DNA of 64,000 nucleotides from Hondaea fermentalgiana (lineage: Eukaryota; Sar; Bigyra; Thraustochytrida; Thraustochytriidae). This document shows positions 29,813 through 40,008 of the stretch, one piece after another; position 1 is the first letter of the stretch, and each line of letters opens with the position of its first letter. The stretch is from positions 44,528-108,527 of the forward strand of contig NPFB01000067.1 in NCBI GenBank assembly GCA_014084085.1, read 5' to 3'. Below the pieces are notes generated by a model. That model worked only from the letters and a program-made list of their open reading frames with translations, was not told the DNA's origin and did no database searches. A program made the translations under genes and the position numbers.

Positions 29813-32639
29813 CTAGAGCACTCCCTTGGTGGACGGAACGCCCGCGCTTGCATCCGGAGAGATGGACATGCGAAGCGCCACCGCCAACGCCTTGAAACCC
29901 GACTCGGAACGGTGGTGGTCGTTTTCGCCGTGCAGACAGTGGACATGCACGGTGAGACGCGCAGAGGTGACAAACGATTGCACAAAGTGCGTAAGCATCT
30001 CCGTGGAGATGGTCCCGATCATCTCGCGCCGGAAACCAAATCGAATTTCGGCGTAAGGACGGCTGCTGATGTCGACCACCGCCCGGGATAAAGCCTCGTC
30101 GAGAGGGCAGAGGGCATAGCCCCAGCGCACGATGCCCTTGCGCGAACCCAGCGCAGCATCAAACGCTTCGCCAAGCGCGATACCAACATCCTCGGCCGTG
30201 TGGTGGTCGTCGATCCAGAGGTCGCCAGTGCAGCGCACATTAATGTCGACGCGAGAATGCTTGGCCAGGGCCTCAATCATGTGATCAAGAAAACCAATTC
30301 CTGTGCTCACATCGGCGGCGCCTGTGCCATCAAGATCGACGCTGACAGCAATGGATGTCTCCTTTGTCTTGCGCTGCACAGCGCCTTGGCGTGCACCGAG
30401 GCTAGCATTGCCCTTAGACTTGGTACCCGCGCCCATGGGCGCAACACCAGGTGTTCCCGCGGATCCAGGAGCAGCCACTACAGCCGCCTTCGACATAGGA
30501 GCCTGAAAGACCTCGAGCAGATCAACAAAGCCCGGCGCGAGTACTTGCGCTGCGCCGGCACTGTAGAGAGCGCCCTCTACGGTTTTGGCAGACTCCGCAG
30601 TGGCCCCCGGGGTGATGACACCGACGGCACGAACGCCAGCCGCGCAGGCGGCCCGCATGTCATCAGGGGTATCACCGACCATGACAGCTTCGGCCGGGTC
30701 AACGCCTCCAAGACGCTCGAGCGCAAGACGAACCGGTGCCGGATCTGGCTTTGAGGGCGCCTCGTGCATGCACACCATGATCGGCTGACCTGCTCCGTCA
30801 GAAACGAGGGAACGCAGGTTGTACAAATCGAGAAAATAAAGAGCCTCATCGCGAGGGCGGCCAGTCACGATAGCAATGCCAAGAGGGGCGCGCTTGCGCA
30901 GCTCGACGAGGAGTGCGCGCGAGGGAATAAGGCTCTCCAGGTCACGCAGCCCCGTTGCGGTGCTCGTACCGAGGTAGAACTCTTGAAATTTAGCGGTGAT
31001 GGTCTCCAGCGAAGGAGCATCCGAGAGCTTGGCAGCGACAAGCTTGTGAGTGAGTTTCCAGTCGTCGTTAGCGTCGCCTTCAAGCTTGGCTGCCTCAATG
31101 TCAGCCGAGGTGACCTCGACGCCAAAGGCATCCGCCGTACGGATGATGGCCTGGCGGTATGATTGAGATACCTCGGCCAAGACACCGTCCATGTCGAGAA
31201 GAAGAGCGCGAGGGGGGCGTTGCGCAGCTTGGGGCACGTTCCCAGTGGCCGCAGCCCCGGGCATCGGCGTTGCAGGAACGTCAAGGTCACGCATGGCGTC
31301 GAGAAGCAGGTCGGTGTCGCGAGGGCGGCCACAGCTGATGCGAATGTAGCCCGCAAGAGCGCCCTTGGGGTAGTAGCGCACAAGAACGCCACGGCGACGC
31401 AGCTCCTTGTGCAGCGTGCCCGCGTCCATGGGTGCGTTGACTTTGAAGAGCACAAAGTTTGCAACGGAGGGCACTGGAGTGAGCCAAGCAAACTCCTGGA
31501 GCAGGACGAGCATTCTCGTGCGCTCCGCGAGAATTGGCTTGATGTGCTCTTCGACGATCTTGTCTTTGACACGAAGTGCAGCGCGCGCCGCGGCTTCAGT
31601 GGCGACGTTGATGTTGTAAGGCTGCTTGATGGAAAGAAGTTTCTCGGTGAGCTTGGGATGAGCCACGGAGAAGCCTACGCGAAGACCAGCGAGACCGGCC
31701 CACTTGCTGAAGGTGCGCAGCACAACAAGATTCGGGAACTCGTCCATGAGACCCACGGCGCTTCCGCCGCTGAACTCGGCGTAGGCCTCGTCGACAACGA
31801 GGATGCAGTTGTGTGCGCAGATCTTGCGGACCTGGTCCTCGGTCATGAGACCGCCCGTGGGGTTATTGGGAGACGCAATAAAGACCAGTTTGCCGTTGTG
31901 GTTGTCCACCTGGTCGATGATGCCGTCGACGTCAAGATCAAAGGCCGGGGCGTTGATTCGTGGGACCTCCAGAACTTGGGACCTTGCGATCTTGCCAAGG
32001 AACGAGTACATGCCAAAGGTGGGCGGGGCGGACACAATGCCAGCGCCGGGCTCCACAAGGCGAATGAGGAGGTCGAGGAGCTCATCGGAGCCTACGCCCG
32101 CGCAGATGTGCTCGGGGCCAATGCTGCCACCGATGTACTTTGCCAGATCCTGGCGCAGGTAGGTCTGCGCGGGATCCGGGTAGATGTGCATGTACTCGGT
32201 GTTGCGCACGGCCTCGATGACCTCCGGCATGGGGCCGTAAAGGTTCTCATTGGCGTCTAGCTTGGCCAGGCGTTCAATCGGAACGCCGACTTCTGCAGCC
32301 ACTACATCGAGGGGCTGGATGGGCGAGTACCTGTTTGCCGTCGCGATCCCATGCAGGCCACGTTAGTCCCTGAATTCCCTCCCTCCCTTCCCCCCGTCGC
32401 TCTTTCCCTCCCTTTCCCCCATCGCCTCCGCGCTCGAGCTCCTCGCCCGCCGCCTGCACCACCACGCACACGGCGCTTCTCCGCTTTGCCGAGCGCCATC
32501 TCGTCCTCATCCCTCGGTCGTTCCCTCGCATCCAATCCCCTCTCTCCGCCCCGGCCGGCGCGGCCGCCGCGGGGCGCACGTACTGCGGCAAGTCCAGGAA
32601 GTCGCTGCGCACGAACTGCAGCGTGGGGTCGGTCGTCAT
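29813..32639 (-). CDS. Trifunctional histidine biosynthesis protein: HisC + HAD phosphatase + HisB dehydratase
   Basis: Two exons (32584-32639 and 29813-32330) give 857 residues. Residues 1-370 are histidinol-phosphate aminotransferase: [19 protein letters not shown], and the PLP lysine in [14 protein letters not shown] (about Lys228). Residues 390-625 are a HAD-type hydrolase with [18 protein letters not shown] and GDTPDD, complete catalytic motifs, presumably the histidinol-phosphate phosphatase. After a Gly/Ala/Pro linker (630-670), residues 671-857 are imidazoleglycerol-phosphate dehydratase: [49 protein letters not shown] and the usual PSTKGVL end. The three activities are consecutive late steps: dehydration, transamination, dephosphorylation. 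Exon 1 supplies a normal HisC start ([18 protein letters not shown]). No targeting signal is obvious, so cytosolic. Domain calls are very sure; the phosphatase substrate is inferred. Confidence 0.92.
32331..32583 (-). other. First intron of the histidine fusion gene
   Basis: A 253-nt, very GC-rich intron starting GTACGTGCGC and ending AACAG. An ACTAAC branch match (32362-32367) lies about 30 nt before the acceptor. It interrupts the Gln codon at residue 19 after its second base. Splicing joins LDLPQ to YSPIQPLDV, giving the normal aminotransferase N-terminus. Confidence 0.8.
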
Positions 32640-33160
32640 GGTCGCGGCGCTCTCGTTGGCGGTCTGCTCGCTGCTCTGCTTCTGCTCTGCTCTTGCTGCT
32701 CCGCTATTCTCTACTCCGCTATTCCGCTATTCTGCTCTTCTGCGCTTCTGCTCTTCTACTATACTCTTGCTCCGGCGCCGCTGCTCTGCTCCGAGCCGCC
32801 CGCTCGTGCAGCAGCGCAGGCCGGGCCAGCGCAGCGCAGAGCGGCGCAGAGCAGCGCAGAGGCGGGAGAGCGAGAAGCGCCGGGCGCGCGGGCCGAGGGC
32901 GGCGAGGCGGGAACGTTGCCGCGCCCGCGCGCGCGGGGAGCGAGCGGCGCCGCGCAGCCGCACGTCTGGCGCGTCGCGGCGCCGTGTTCCCGCAATGGGG
33001 GCGGCGAGAGCCCGGATCGCCGCGGCGTGGACACGGAATTCCGGGGGAGGGAGGGGAAAAAGGGTTGCGGCTGAGAGCGCCGGGCGGGATTCTTGGGGGA
33101 CATTTTCACAAATTTCTTGCACGGAAGGGTGATGACGTTGGAGGGTCAGATGGCGGAAGG
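32640..33160 (-). promoter_or_regulatory. Upstream region of the histidine fusion gene
   Basis: 521 bases to the stop codon of the next gene. It contains degenerate CTCTG/CTATT pentanucleotide DNA (about 32683-32770), then GC-rich GCGCAGAGCG-type repeats. A long open frame through it is low-complexity Arg/Ala and is not considered coding. Confidence 0.45.
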
Positions 33161-36100
33161 TCAGCGGTGGGTCGCCTGCAAGTAGCGCGGAAGAGCCCAG
33201 GCCACGGCTCGCTGCTGGTAACGACGGAAGCAGCGCTGGATTCGAGCTGCGGCGGCACGGCGTGCAGCGCGACGGCTCAGCTCGCGCGAGACGCACCCTC
33301 GCCATGCAGCCTGGATCAGAACAGCAGCGCGCACACGGCGAGCATGGAGAATACTCTCCTGTAACCGGATTTCCAAGGCAGCCCGTGACAATGTGCCTCC
33401 GCAATGCGAAAGTTCCAGGATCTCCACAATCTCGCCTTCTAGCGTTGCAGAGAGATCAATTTGGTCCTCGGGGCGCAGACCGCAGTGACGCAGACGCAAG
33501 GCTTCCTGCTCAAGGCGGCAGAGCAGCTTACGAGGATATCTGGCCAGCGCTTGCGCAGACGCGTATGGTGTCACCACAACGGGGCCCAAGGTCGCAATGG
33601 CGTCACGGAATCGTGCCTCGTATCGATCTGCCCCAAGACGAAGATCTTTGCAAAGCAAGTCACGCGTCTTCAGGGCTGCTCGCAAACGATCGTTCTCCCT
33701 TTCCATCTGTAAAAGTCTCTGAGCACTGTGACTGCGCGCGAAGCGTGGCGCAAGACCAGCATCGAGGTCTGCAAGCTGGGCAGCAAGGCCGTGTCCTGTT
33801 AAATCTGTAAAACACCGACCTGCGTGCACCAGAACACGCACGAGCGGTCTACCTGCTGGCATCGCACGTGTCGCAATTGTCTCGAGATCATTCGCTACGT
33901 TGCCCGAATGCGCTTCGTAGACGATGAGTACCGCACGAGCGACTTGCAAGCCACGTTTGAGGACATCTGCGTTCAGGTCGCCGGAAACAGGGCAATGCCA
34001 CGACTGCACGCTGGCAGTTTGAAGCTCGCTCGCCGCAAAATGTGCGCCCTGCCGTCCTGCGTCAGAGTCGTTGATTGACACAATTGCAACAAATGGCACG
34101 TTGGCAGCTGTTAATCGCTCGAGCTCGAGATGTGGTCGCGCATGACTCAGCTCTTTGGCCAACTTCTTGCGCAATTCAAGCTTGGCGGCTTCGAGAAGGT
34201 TGCCTAGCTGAACAAGCATCTCTCGAAATGCGTCTTGACTCGATCCTTGGGGATCAGGCCACTGCTGATCAAGCACTTGCAGCAAGGTGGGGCGGAATCG
34301 CCGCAGCGAAGCGGCTCGAAGCGCAGGGGCGACCTGCGCAGATTTGGTCGTCGCAATCTTCATTTGTTGGTGCGGTTGCTCTCCTGCTTGTTTTGACGAG
34401 CTGGATCTTGTTTCTTGTGCGGCGGCGATCTGGTTCCAGTGAAGTGCTGACGAGACGGCCCAATCGGATAGATCGAAAAAAGGAGCGCCACGAAAGACCG
34501 ATGGGCCAGAGAAAACCTTGGTGTCAAGTCTTGCATCGCAGCTGATCACCGCCAGGGGTGCATCATGAGCGAATGATGCAGGGGCGATCGCTTTGCGCGC
34601 AGATTTCACGATGTTGATAAAGTGCAGCGAACGCGCCGTGTCGCGATTCGTGATGGCAAGAACAAGATGCGCACGAAATTCGCCTTGCTCCGCAAGTCGA
34701 AGGGTCTCTTGGTCATTCGATGTTGCAAAGACGACGTTAAACTCCGTTTGCGATTTCAGCTCCTTCACGAAGCGCACCCCAAAGCGAGTCTCTGCTGGGT
34801 CTGGACCAGTGATCACCAGGATATCTGCCGTGCTTGCTGCGCCCACGATCTCATGTCGCATCCAGTCTTGAAAGAAATAGGCGCAAGGGATTTTGCCATG
34901 GCCATCTTTGGCGAAAATGCTTGCCCCATGATGCACGAGAAGGAGAGCGAGAGCCAGGTCATCTTGGCACGCAGCCAGATGTAGCGGGTTTTGCCCAGTT
35001 CGGTCCACAAGATTCACAGGGGCCTCCATCTCGAGGAGAGCACAAAGCGCCTCTGCATCTCGCTGAGCGACCGCAGCGTGAACGAGACTTTGTCGTGATT
35101 TTGGCCAACGGGTCTCCAACAGATCTGCGTCGAGAACGCCCGTGTCCACGGCGAGAAGAAGACGACGCAGCGCTGCGATCGCACCACTGCGCACGGCGAC
35201 TTGAATTGCATGAGCAGCGCTTGAAGCAGACGATTTTGACGGCATATCATGCGTCTCTGCAGCTTGTAAAGTCCGATTGGTGCTCTCATTCGCTTCGAGA
35301 CGCTGACGAATGATGTCCGTAGCGTCGGGATGGCTCGTCTTGCAAGTGCACCTTACTGCATCGAGCTGCAAACGAGCTAAATGGATGCTACGGCGAAGAA
35401 CCCGAGCCCAAAGGTCAATGCTCGCACAACTAAGAGTATTTTGGCTCAAATTGAGAGCCCAGAGCGAAGAGCGAGGTGGACCGGAATGTGCATTGCTGCT
35501 TTCGCTCCCCGGAGAATTCAGGGCCTCGCTAGAGATCTGTTCTGGACAGTCTGGATCTCGGACGGGCTCTGTCGACAGGAAGACGTCAGCAAGAGCGGCG
35601 ATTCCAGATTCTTCGGTGCCCCCGTTGCTAAGGTCATTGTCTGCAAGGTCGAGTTCGTGCAATGTGCAATGCGCCGGGTTTCGCAAGAGTAAGGCAAACG
35701 AACGCGCCCCGTCTGCTTGAAGCTTGTTTCCCGCAAGCGCAAGGGATCGGAGCGCGGTGTGTGGCTCACAACTCTCGCGCAGCGTGGAGGCAATACACTT
35801 TGCACCTGATGACCCCAAGTCGTTGTAAGAAAGGACGAGGCTTGTTAGAGATTGACTCTTGCACACGCCACGAATGATGTCGACGAGGCCATCTTCACTT
35901 TCTCCATAGTCTGTCAGGCAATTGCCCGCGAGGTCAAGATGGTGCAGCTGCCGATGTCGGGGAAGCGCTGCGGCAAATGCTTCTAATGCCTTCCGGGCAG
36001 AGAAGATATGACATGCCGCCATGCCCGTGAGGCTGCATCGCGTCAGTCGAAGGGTCTGCAGCACATCGTTGTGCGGCAAGAACTTGGCAATGATGGCGAG

Positions 36101-36391
36101 GCCCTCGTGTCCCACAGGGTTTCCGGTGAGGTCAAGCTCGACGATTCTCGCATTTTTTGCCAAGCTTTCAAAGAGGCTCTGCGTTCCTTTGATGCCAATG
36201 GTATTTTCGCGCAGACTGAGCCGTGTCGACGATAAATTTCTCGCTAGCGGCGGCGCGAGAAAATGCTCCACGAGGTCGTCGCTGACAGCAAGGCCGTCGA
36301 GCTCGACGTTGTCGGGCGAGGTGTCCTTGGCGAGGGCCTCGGCTGCGGCACGGACCCTTGCGCGAGTCTCGTCTCTGCTGGCTGCGGACAT
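33161..36391 (-). CDS. LRR - ankyrin - alpha/beta - IQ multidomain protein
   Basis: 1076 residues from ATG 36391; the frame extends 37 codons upstream only to a TTG next to a stop, so the ATG is preferred. Residues 50-345 hold ribonuclease-inhibitor-type leucine-rich repeats (VELDLTGNPVGHEGL, HHLDLAGNCLTDYG, LRSLALAGNKLQADG, LHELDLADNDLSNGG). Residues 395-505 are ankyrin-like (SLVHAAVAQRDAEAL, GQNPLHLAACQDDLALALLL). Two alpha/beta-looking segments follow: 520-650 (ADILVITG, then AHLVLAITNRDTARS) and 765-875 (VPFVAIVSINDSDAG, then ARAVLIVYEAHSG). Both are faintly TIR- or flavodoxin-like. A coiled stretch and two IQ motifs (VLIQAAWRGCVSRE, AARIQRCFRRYQ) at 1020-1070 suggest calmodulin binding. 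Function unknown; the layout is receptor- or scaffold-like. Divergent from CLN3 with 345 bases between starts. Confidence 0.8.
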   Translation of the reverse strand: MSAASRDETRARVRAAAEALAKDTSPDNVELDGLAVSDDLVEHFLAPPLARNLSSTRLSLRENTIGIKGTQSLFESLAKNARIVELDLTGNPVGHEGLAIIAKFLPHNDVLQTLRLTRCSLTGMAACHIFSARKALEAFAAALPRHRQLHHLDLAGNCLTDYGESEDGLVDIIRGVCKSQSLTSLVLSYNDLGSSGAKCIASTLRESCEPHTALRSLALAGNKLQADGARSFALLLRNPAHCTLHELDLADNDLSNGGTEESGIAALADVFLSTEPVRDPDCPEQISSEALNSPGSESSNAHSGPPRSSLWALNLSQNTLSCASIDLWARVLRRSIHLARLQLDAVRCTCKTSHPDATDIIRQRLEANESTNRTLQAAETHDMPSKSSASSAAHAIQVAVRSGAIAALRRLLLAVDTGVLDADLLETRWPKSRQSLVHAAVAQRDAEALCALLEMEAPVNLVDRTGQNPLHLAACQDDLALALLLVHHGASIFAKDGHGKIPCAYFFQDWMRHEIVGAASTADILVITGPDPAETRFGVRFVKELKSQTEFNVVFATSNDQETLRLAEQGEFRAHLVLAITNRDTARSLHFINIVKSARKAIAPASFAHDAPLAVISCDARLDTKVFSGPSVFRGAPFFDLSDWAVSSALHWNQIAAAQETRSSSSKQAGEQPHQQMKIATTKSAQVAPALRAASLRRFRPTLLQVLDQQWPDPQGSSQDAFREMLVQLGNLLEAAKLELRKKLAKELSHARPHLELERLTAANVPFVAIVSINDSDAGRQGAHFAASELQTASVQSWHCPVSGDLNADVLKRGLQVARAVLIVYEAHSGNVANDLETIATRAMPAGRPLVRVLVHAGRCFTDLTGHGLAAQLADLDAGLAPRFARSHSAQRLLQMERENDRLRAALKTRDLLCKDLRLGADRYEARFRDAIATLGPVVVTPYASAQALARYPRKLLCRLEQEALRLRHCGLRPEDQIDLSATLEGEIVEILELSHCGGTLSRAALEIRLQESILHARRVRAAVLIQAAWRGCVSRELSRRAARRAAAARIQRCFRRYQQRAVAWALPRYLQATHR

Positions 36392-36736
36392 GCGCGAGGC
36401 ACCGCTCCGCGGCGCAACGGGGTTGGCCTCGCGTGCGTCGCGCCACTTTGTTTCATGAGATGGTTCTCCTACGTTTCCTCGGGCGCGTTTCTGCGGCGGC
36501 AACTACTTTTTAGGCTCGCAAGGTGCGCGCCGGTCGGTTGGGACGAAAAACCTCGAGTGCTGCCGGTCTCAAGCTGGACCTTGGTCGAGGTGGTGGAAAA
36601 GGAGGCGCACAACAACACCAACTTGAACGAAGGCGTCAGAGCCCGATCGCGCCGACGCGTGCGACGCGGGGCGGGCCGACCCGAAGCGGAGCGGAGCGAA
36701 ACGAAGCAGAAGCGGCCATCGTAGATCCCGGACGCC
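36392..36736. promoter_or_regulatory. Bidirectional promoter between the LRR/ankyrin and CLN3 genes
   Basis: 345 bases between divergent start codons. It includes a GAGCGGAGCGAAACGAAGC degenerate pentanucleotide stretch near 36688-36710. No TATA box seen. Confidence 0.5.
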
Positions 36737-38164
36737 ATGCTGCAGCGCGCTGGCGCGAGCTCCGGGCCCAGCAGCGAGCTCCGGCGGCTTGTCGAGGAAG
36801 AAGATGGTGCTCGGAGCGACGTCGCCGCACTCTTGCACGACGGCGAGAACGCCTTGGAGGCGAGCACCACCGAAGGCGTCACACGGGGTTCCGCTGGCCG
36901 GGAACCGGGCCTGAGCGCGGGAGAAATGGACGAAGAAAGCTTGCTGGGGACGGAAAGTCGGAATAATCGTGCTCAAGACTCCAGCAAATGTCTGGGGCCT
37001 TGCAGCGGAAACGTGAGCGCGACGGCCGTGGGATTCTGGCTGCTGGGACTCATGAATAACGCCACCTTTGTGATCATGAACGCTGGCGCCAAAGAGATTT
37101 TTGCAGAAGGTGTTGGCGGCGTCTATCTCGCCAACGTGCTGCCATCCTTGTTCGTCAAGGCGAGCGCGCCGTTCTGGTTTCACTTGGTCCCCTACCACGT
37201 GCGTATCACGCTTTGCGCAGCGCTGACGGTGGCCTGTCTGAGCACTGTTGCTCTTGGGCAGAGTTTGGGTGTGCAGCTCTTTGGCGTTGCCGTCGGTGCC
37301 TTTGCAGGATCTCTGGGGGAGGCCAGCTTTCTCGCATACAGCGCCTTTTTCGATGGCCCGACGGCGCTCACGGCGTGGTCGAGCGGCACAGGCTTTGCAG
37401 GAGTTTTTGGCTATTTTTGGGTGGTTTTTCTGACCAAAGCGCTTGGTTTCACATTTCGCGCATCGCTTTTACTTGCCATGGTGCTGCCAGTTGCTTTTTT
37501 GTTTGTGTTCTTTCGTATTCTAGCGCCCGCGCGCGCCGCGCGAAGGCCAACGCATGCGGCAGCGGGACGTACGCGGGAGGCACATCACGACTGGAGTGCA
37601 TGGGAGCGCGTGCAGATTTTTGCATCCCTTTGGGAGTTCACAGTGCCATTATTTCTGGTTTACTTTGCAGAATACGCGATGCAATCGGGAACGTGGGCAG
37701 CAATCGGGTTCCCCATTGACAGCAAAGCAGCACGAGACGACTTTTACGTTTTTGCAAATTGGTTATACCAAGTGGGCGTTTTTGTTTCCCGTAGCTCGGG
37801 GACGCTGCTGCGCCTAAGCAAACGTGACCTCTGGCTCATGCCCGTTTTGCAAATGGTGCTCTTGGTTTTCTTTACGGCAAATGGGGTCTGGCACTTTTGG
37901 TGGAATCAGAGTTTGCTGGCATTGGCGTTCGTGGTGGGTCTTTTGGGCGGGGCGGTATATGTACACGGCTACATTCTCATTTCGCGAGAGGTGGCTCCGG
38001 AACGTAAGGAGTTTGCACTTGCAAGTGCCTCGCTGGCAGACACTTTGGGCATAATGCTGGCCAACATGACCGGCATCATCATTCAGGGTTGTCTGTACGC
38101 AGTGAACGACCTTACAGATGAGGGGCGGGCACCCGCGTTTACGTGCGGGAAAAACTATGATTGA
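36737..38164 (+). CDS. cln3: CLN3/battenin family lysosomal membrane protein
   Basis: 475 residues from ATG 36737, close to human CLN3 length. After a polar, acidic N-terminus (about 90 residues) there are about ten to eleven hydrophobic helices. Family marks include FWLLGLMNNATFVIMNAGAK in the first helix, the GEASFLAYSAFF and WSSGTGFAGVFGY stretches of the central region, and YVHGYILISREVAPERKEFA followed by ASASLADTLGI near the end. CLN3 is a major-facilitator-like protein of the lysosome/vacuole, linked in animals to glycerophosphodiester export and pH homeostasis. The C-terminus (FTCGKNYD) lacks the typical farnesylation box. High confidence in family. Confidence 0.93.
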   Translation: MLQRAGASSGPSSELRRLVEEEDGARSDVAALLHDGENALEASTTEGVTRGSAGREPGLSAGEMDEESLLGTESRNNRAQDSSKCLGPCSGNVSATAVGFWLLGLMNNATFVIMNAGAKEIFAEGVGGVYLANVLPSLFVKASAPFWFHLVPYHVRITLCAALTVACLSTVALGQSLGVQLFGVAVGAFAGSLGEASFLAYSAFFDGPTALTAWSSGTGFAGVFGYFWVVFLTKALGFTFRASLLLAMVLPVAFLFVFFRILAPARAARRPTHAAAGRTREAHHDWSAWERVQIFASLWEFTVPLFLVYFAEYAMQSGTWAAIGFPIDSKAARDDFYVFANWLYQVGVFVSRSSGTLLRLSKRDLWLMPVLQMVLLVFFTANGVWHFWWNQSLLALAFVVGLLGGAVYVHGYILISREVAPERKEFALASASLADTLGIMLANMTGIIIQGCLYAVNDLTDEGRAPAFTCGKNYD

Positions 38165-38489
38165 TTGATTGATGGATTGTTTGCTTGTTTGATTGATTTA
38201 TTGATACGAGCGCTTCGTCATCCATTTTTTGTCAAACGGAGCGAATGAGAGGCTGCGCAACAAGTCTCGAGAACCAACGACAAATCATCAGGCTTGGGAA
38301 AGAGCCTTTCTTTGGTGTAATGTATGTTTTTAAATTTTTATAATTGTGCGCGTAGCCAACAAGAACTTGGTGCCCAAGAAATGCGACTGGTACCGAGAAT
38401 TGAGCTCTTGGCAAGATTCAGCCGAAGGTATGCCTAGGTACTTGATGTGTGAAGAAAATAATTACAAAAATGCGTCGCGCGCCCACTAT
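38165..38489. other. Convergent intergenic region
   Basis: 325 bases between the CLN3 and EDR2-C gene stops, starting with a GATT tetranucleotide tract (38160-38205). A/T-rich; likely 3' UTRs. Confidence 0.6.
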
Positions 38490-39518
38490 CTAATCTTTCT
38501 TTGGCCTGTAGTCCTTGTCGAGTTCGATACAAACGTCGCTGAGACTTACATAGTTCCAGCGAACAACGCCAAGAATGAGCTCTGGCAACTCGGCCTCTTC
38601 CTGGGCCTCGACAAGCCAGGTGGTGTCGACAACAATTTTGCCACTCGTTTTGAGAATGCTCGAGTTGAGCATGGAAGCCACGTAACTGGACCCGACATCC
38701 TGGTCCATTTCAAAGTAGTTCGGGCCCTCGAAGCAGTGCGTGGTAAGTGCCTTACCGATGATGACCGGTCGCTCGCCGCCGAGCATCTTGATGCTCTTGC
38801 GGAGCGCGCCGGGAGCTTCGCGCACCTTGAACTCAAACTTGAGTTTACTTTTGCGCATGGCGTCGTCTCCGCGCACAAAGTTTTCGTAGGCGCGGTCAAA
38901 GCCTGGCTCGTCGCCAATTTTGTAGGTCTGTGATCGCTGGAAAAGGTGAACGACGCTGGTGTACTCGTGCTTGAAGCTGGACTTGAACATCCATGTCACA
39001 ATGAGGAATTCGGGCATGCCGTCTTCGGCGTGATCCTTGGATCCCTGCGTGGCAATGAAGTTCTTGAGTTCCTCGACCTTGCTGGCTACATGCGAGAGGG
39101 ACTTGCGCGCGCGAAAGACGTTGACGCCCACGATGTTGTATGCAGAGGTGGGCGAGGGTCGCTTTGGTGCCGCCGTGGTCTTTTTCGTGCCGGAGAGGTA
39201 GCCAATGTCGCGGACATTGAAGTCTGTGCTGGGCGGGTTCGTGTATGAGTTCTTGAGCTCTTCAGGGGAGCTCTTGGAGACGGTGTCGAGGTTGACGAAG
39301 CGTGGTAGGTGCATGGACCATTCTTTGAAGGCGGGCGCCGAAGCTGCGTCGCCGTTGGCCTTTTCCGAGGGCGCGGGCGGTGCGTCGACGGCCGCTGCGG
39401 TCGCTCCGGCTTTGGCGCTCGCCGTCTGCAGGTGCATATTTTCCTTCTTGACATCGTGCGGGAGCACGGAGTTGTTCACCGGCATCACCACCTCCTTCTT
39501 CTCCACGCGCGGGGCCAT
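38490..39518 (-). CDS. EDR2 C-terminal domain (DUF1336) protein
   Basis: 342 residues from ATG 39518. The first 85 residues are low-complexity (Ala/Pro/Lys). Residues 90-335 match the DUF1336/EDR2-C domain: YNIVGVNVFRARKSLSHVA, FLIVTWMFKSS, ENFVRGDDAMRKSKLKF, PVIIGKALTTHCFEGPNYFE, DQDVGSSYVA, VDTTWLVEAQEEAELPE, and a final LGVVRWNYVSL. In plant EDR2 this domain follows PH and START domains and binds phosphoinositide or other lipids; here it stands alone, as in many protist members. A lipid-binding role at membranes is inferred from family. Stops 325 bases from the convergent CLN3 gene. Confidence 0.9.
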   Translation of the reverse strand: MAPRVEKKEVVMPVNNSVLPHDVKKENMHLQTASAKAGATAAAVDAPPAPSEKANGDAASAPAFKEWSMHLPRFVNLDTVSKSSPEELKNSYTNPPSTDFNVRDIGYLSGTKKTTAAPKRPSPTSAYNIVGVNVFRARKSLSHVASKVEELKNFIATQGSKDHAEDGMPEFLIVTWMFKSSFKHEYTSVVHLFQRSQTYKIGDEPGFDRAYENFVRGDDAMRKSKLKFEFKVREAPGALRKSIKMLGGERPVIIGKALTTHCFEGPNYFEMDQDVGSSYVASMLNSSILKTSGKIVVDTTWLVEAQEEAELPELILGVVRWNYVSLSDVCIELDKDYRPKKD

Positions 39519-39977
39519 CTTGGTCTTTTACTATCTCTGTCCAGGTCTGCGCTGCGCTGTGCTGCCCTGCCGCTCGCTCGCTCGCTCGCTCAATCAATCA
39601 ATACTTTTCCGCGGACCGACCGCCTGCCTGTTTGCCTGTTTGCCTGTTTGCTTGCTTGCTTGCTTGGCGCTGGTTGTGACTTTTCCTGCCCTACCGGACC
39701 TCGCCTCTGCCCTTCTTTTGCAAAGCCTTTGTCGCCGCCTCTCTCGTACGTGGTACGTAGTCCTAGTGTCTTTGTTTTCTAACCGAGTGTCCCGACCAGG
39801 TCACAGGCGCGGCGTGGGACTCCTTGCCACCTCCCTTCTTCTTCTATGTCCAAGCGCGTCTGCTCTGCTCTGCTCTCCACGCTGCTCTGCTCCACGCTGC
39901 TCTGCTGCTCCTCGCCGGCGCTCTCCAGCTCGCGGGGTCCGTTCGAGGCGTTTCGGGTTTGCCTCTCCGCGCGGCGA

Positions 39978-40008
39978 GCAAGCAAGCAAGCAAGCAAGCA
40001 AGCGATCG
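39978..40008 (+). repeat. GCAA tetranucleotide array
   Basis: About seven AAGC units between the EDR2-C gene start and the poly-G region. Confidence 0.9.

Noticed and set aside
31163..32260. A 365-codon open frame on + inside the histidine gene
   Set aside because: Exact antisense of the HisC domain; composition mirrors the real gene and no motif is seen.
29813..32639. Bacterial contamination or recent bacterial transfer of the histidine fusion
   Set aside because: It has a spliceosomal intron with an ACTAAC branch site and sits between eukaryotic genes; old transfer of a domain remains possible.
32351..33364. A 337-codon open frame on + upstream of and antisense to the histidine gene
   Set aside because: Arg/Ala/Ser low complexity, no domain, overlaps the proven intron and promoter DNA; long chance frames are expected in GC-rich sequence.
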